Assembly: GCA_947598455.1 (NCBI GenBank)
Contig: CANQFI010000027.1
Coordinates: 1-15,972, forward strand
Source: an uncultured Bacilli bacterium
GTDB taxonomy: Bacteria > Bacillota_I > Bacilli_A > RF39 > UBA660
DNA length: 15,972 nucleotides
Direction: 5' to 3'
Shown here: in pieces, positions 14,602 through 15,972 of the stretch
How positions within the stretch are numbered: position 1 is the stretch's first letter
How the letters are laid out: each line of letters opens with the position of its first letter
Notes under the pieces: generated by a model
Databases searched by the model: none
What the model was told of the DNA's origin: nothing
What the model saw: the letters and a program-made list of their open reading frames with translations, nothing else
Made by a program: the position numbers and the translations under genes

Positions 14602-15255
14602 ATGACAAATATTAATGATTTATTTAAATCTACCATATCTTTTGAAAGTAATAATTATTTTGACATCACTTTATCATTAGTTTATAAAGGCTCTGAAAAG
14701 TTAAAAGACATTTCTCCGACAGTAAGAGTCAGTAGTTGGACTAAAAATAAATTTTATACTATTAATCTTGAAAATTTAACCATCTTAGAAAAAGTTTCTA
14801 AAGATGATCAAACCATCATTAATGAAGCCCTTGAATATATAAAATTTCATCAGCAATTATTACTTGCTTACTGGAATGGTACTATTAATGAATATGAAGC
14901 TAAACAAATATTTTTTGATGAAAAAAATGAATGGTTTGGTATAACTCATTTAACACCTAAAGAAACACATCTGCCTATGCATATAATTTTATATTGTCCA
15001 TATATTATTGAACGAGATAATATTATCTTTTTTCAAAACAGTTATGGTAAATTAAATTATAAAAGTATGGTTATGATGAGTGTTGATAAAACAAATCCTC
15101 AAATCTTAGTTGATAGAAAAATAAATATTAAAGAAGAAGATATACAATTATTAAAAGACTTTGTTATAAAAAACTATGAAGTATTAACTAAATATAACAA
15201 TGATAATCTTTCTGATAATGAACTATTTGAATTAGTAGATGAAATAAAAAATTAA
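14602..15255 (+). CDS. Unrecognised 217-residue soluble protein
   Basis: I do not recognise the family. The protein has no signal peptide or membrane helix and is probably cytoplasmic. The N-terminal ~95 residues run as short strands (TVRVSSWTKNKFYTI) into a helix ending in HQQLLLAYWNGTINEYEA (83-100). That helix resembles the 'helix then LLxxWNG' ending of small proteins associated with toxin-antitoxin or regulatory loci (DUF4160-like), though the central motifs of that family are not seen. The C-terminal part contains WFGITHLTPKETHLPMHI (111-128), which could be a ligand pocket, and an acidic helical end. SD AAGGA (14589-14593), spacing eight. It lies between the MmcQ/YjbR gene and the metallophosphoesterase (19 bases apart) and is probably co-transcribed with both. 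Confidence 0.7.
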   Translation: MTNINDLFKSTISFESNNYFDITLSLVYKGSEKLKDISPTVRVSSWTKNKFYTINLENLTILEKVSKDDQTIINEALEYIKFHQQLLLAYWNGTINEYEAKQIFFDEKNEWFGITHLTPKETHLPMHIILYCPYIIERDNIIFFQNSYGKLNYKSMVMMSVDKTNPQILVDRKINIKEEDIQLLKDFVIKNYEVLTKYNNDNLSDNELFELVDEIKN

Positions 15256-15274
15256 TCTAAAGGAAGAAAATATA

Positions 15275-15972
15275 ATGAAAAAGAAAATAATTATTATTTT
15301 AATAATCGTTCTGGCTTTAAGTTTAATAGTTTATTATTTATATTATGAAAATAATACACTACAAGTAAGTAATTATATAGTTACTAGTGATTCACTACCA
15401 AATGAATTTAATAATTATAAAATTGTCCAAATTTCTGATTTTCATAATACAAAATCAAAAAAAATACATAATAGCATACTTAAAGAAATTAAAAATATAA
15501 AACCTAATATCATAGTCATAACAGGTGATTTAGTCGATGCTAATAAAACTGATATTAATACAGCAATTAACTTTATAAAAGATATAAAAGATATAGCTCC
15601 AATATATTATGTTACGGGTAATCATGAAGCTCATATTGAAAATTTTACTAAACTAAAAGATGAATTAGTAAGTAATAATGTTATTATATTAGATAGTAAA
15701 GTAGAGGTAATCAAAAATAATGGTGATATGATAAACTTAGTTGGTTTAGATGATCCATCTTTTAATAGTGATCCTTATCGTGAAGATGAAACAGTAATTA
15801 AAGATGAATTAAAAATGCTTACTTATGATAATTCAAAATTTACTATTTTATTATCACATCGTCCTGAACTAATTGATACTTATGCTGCAGAAAATTTTAA
15901 TTTAGTTTTATCAGGTCATGCTCATGGTGGTCAAATAAGAATTCCCTTCTTAGGTGGTTTAATCGCTCCAAA
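15275..15972 (+). CDS. Membrane-anchored metallophosphoesterase, 5' part
   Basis: The gene runs off the window end; 232 residues are visible. One N-terminal hydrophobic helix (about 4-23) anchors a calcineurin-like phosphoesterase domain that should face outside the cell. Metal-binding motifs appear in order: SDFHN with D55 and H57, TGDLVD with D85, GNHEAH with N116 and H117, LSHRPE with H195, and SGHAHGGQ with H215 and H217. This order and the 'GHAHGGQ' form match the YkuE/YaeI-type group, hydrolases of phosphodiesters or UDP-sugar or lipid-linked substrates; the actual substrate is unknown. All visible ligands are intact. SD AGGAAG (15261-15266) before ATG 15275. The gene follows the 14602 gene closely without a promoter, so it is likely part of that transcript. 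The last residues seen are GGLIAP. Confidence 0.92.
   Translation, partial: MKKKIIIILIIVLALSLIVYYLYYENNTLQVSNYIVTSDSLPNEFNNYKIVQISDFHNTKSKKIHNSILKEIKNIKPNIIVITGDLVDANKTDINTAINFIKDIKDIAPIYYVTGNHEAHIENFTKLKDELVSNNVIILDSKVEVIKNNGDMINLVGLDDPSFNSDPYREDETVIKDELKMLTYDNSKFTILLSHRPELIDTYAAENFNLVLSGHAHGGQIRIPFLGGLIAP

Overview
The window is strongly AT-rich bacterial DNA with Shine-Dalgarno (SD) sites of the AGGAGG/AGGTGAT type and sigma-A-like promoters. Most intrinsic terminators end in U-rich runs. Genes are short-spaced and mostly on the plus strand. All 15 visible gene ends use TAA (13) or TAG (2), none uses TGA, and Trp is written TGG, so the standard bacterial code fits. Together with the gene families present, this suggests a low-GC Bacillota (Firmicutes), possibly one of the uncultured gut Bacilli or Clostridia. 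It makes a cell wall: there is a DUF368 polyprenyl-phosphate transporter and a surface polysaccharide deacetylase. I cannot name the genus.

Layout. 1-319: the 3' end of a pyridoxamine-phosphate-oxidase-like flavoprotein gene and its terminator. 320-2801: a promoter, a leader with a hairpin, and a two-gene unit of an unrecognised protein and a beta-CASP metallo-beta-lactamase nuclease. 2860-3552: a TrhA/hemolysin III membrane protein with a terminator. 3576-4659: a GNAT acetyltransferase and a six-helix membrane protein. 4666-5486: a thioredoxin-fold lipoprotein with its own promoter and terminator. 5579-9263: a giant MMPL/RND exporter whose second external domain carries about seven ~80-residue repeats resembling EF-hand loops. 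9413-10263: a convergent minus-strand DUF368 (PopT) gene. 10329-12313: a GntR (YtrA-type) regulator, ABC ATPase and permease operon behind a strong promoter overlapped by a dyad. 12373-15972: a membrane-anchored Ig-like/NodB deacetylase, an MmcQ/YjbR protein, an unrecognised protein, and the start of a membrane-anchored metallophosphoesterase that runs off the end.

How it fits together. Much of the window concerns the cell envelope: lipid-carrier recycling (PopT), glycan trimming (NodB), membrane homeostasis (TrhA), an RND exporter, a surface thiol-redox lipoprotein and a YtrA-like ABC module of the kind linked in other Firmicutes to envelope stress. These are mostly separate transcription units, so a common pathway is an inference. 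I see no insertion sequence, phage gene, CRISPR array, tRNA or rRNA. The parts most worth a second look are the repeat domain of the exporter, the unknown-protein/beta-CASP pair with its leader hairpin, and the operator architecture at the GntR operon.
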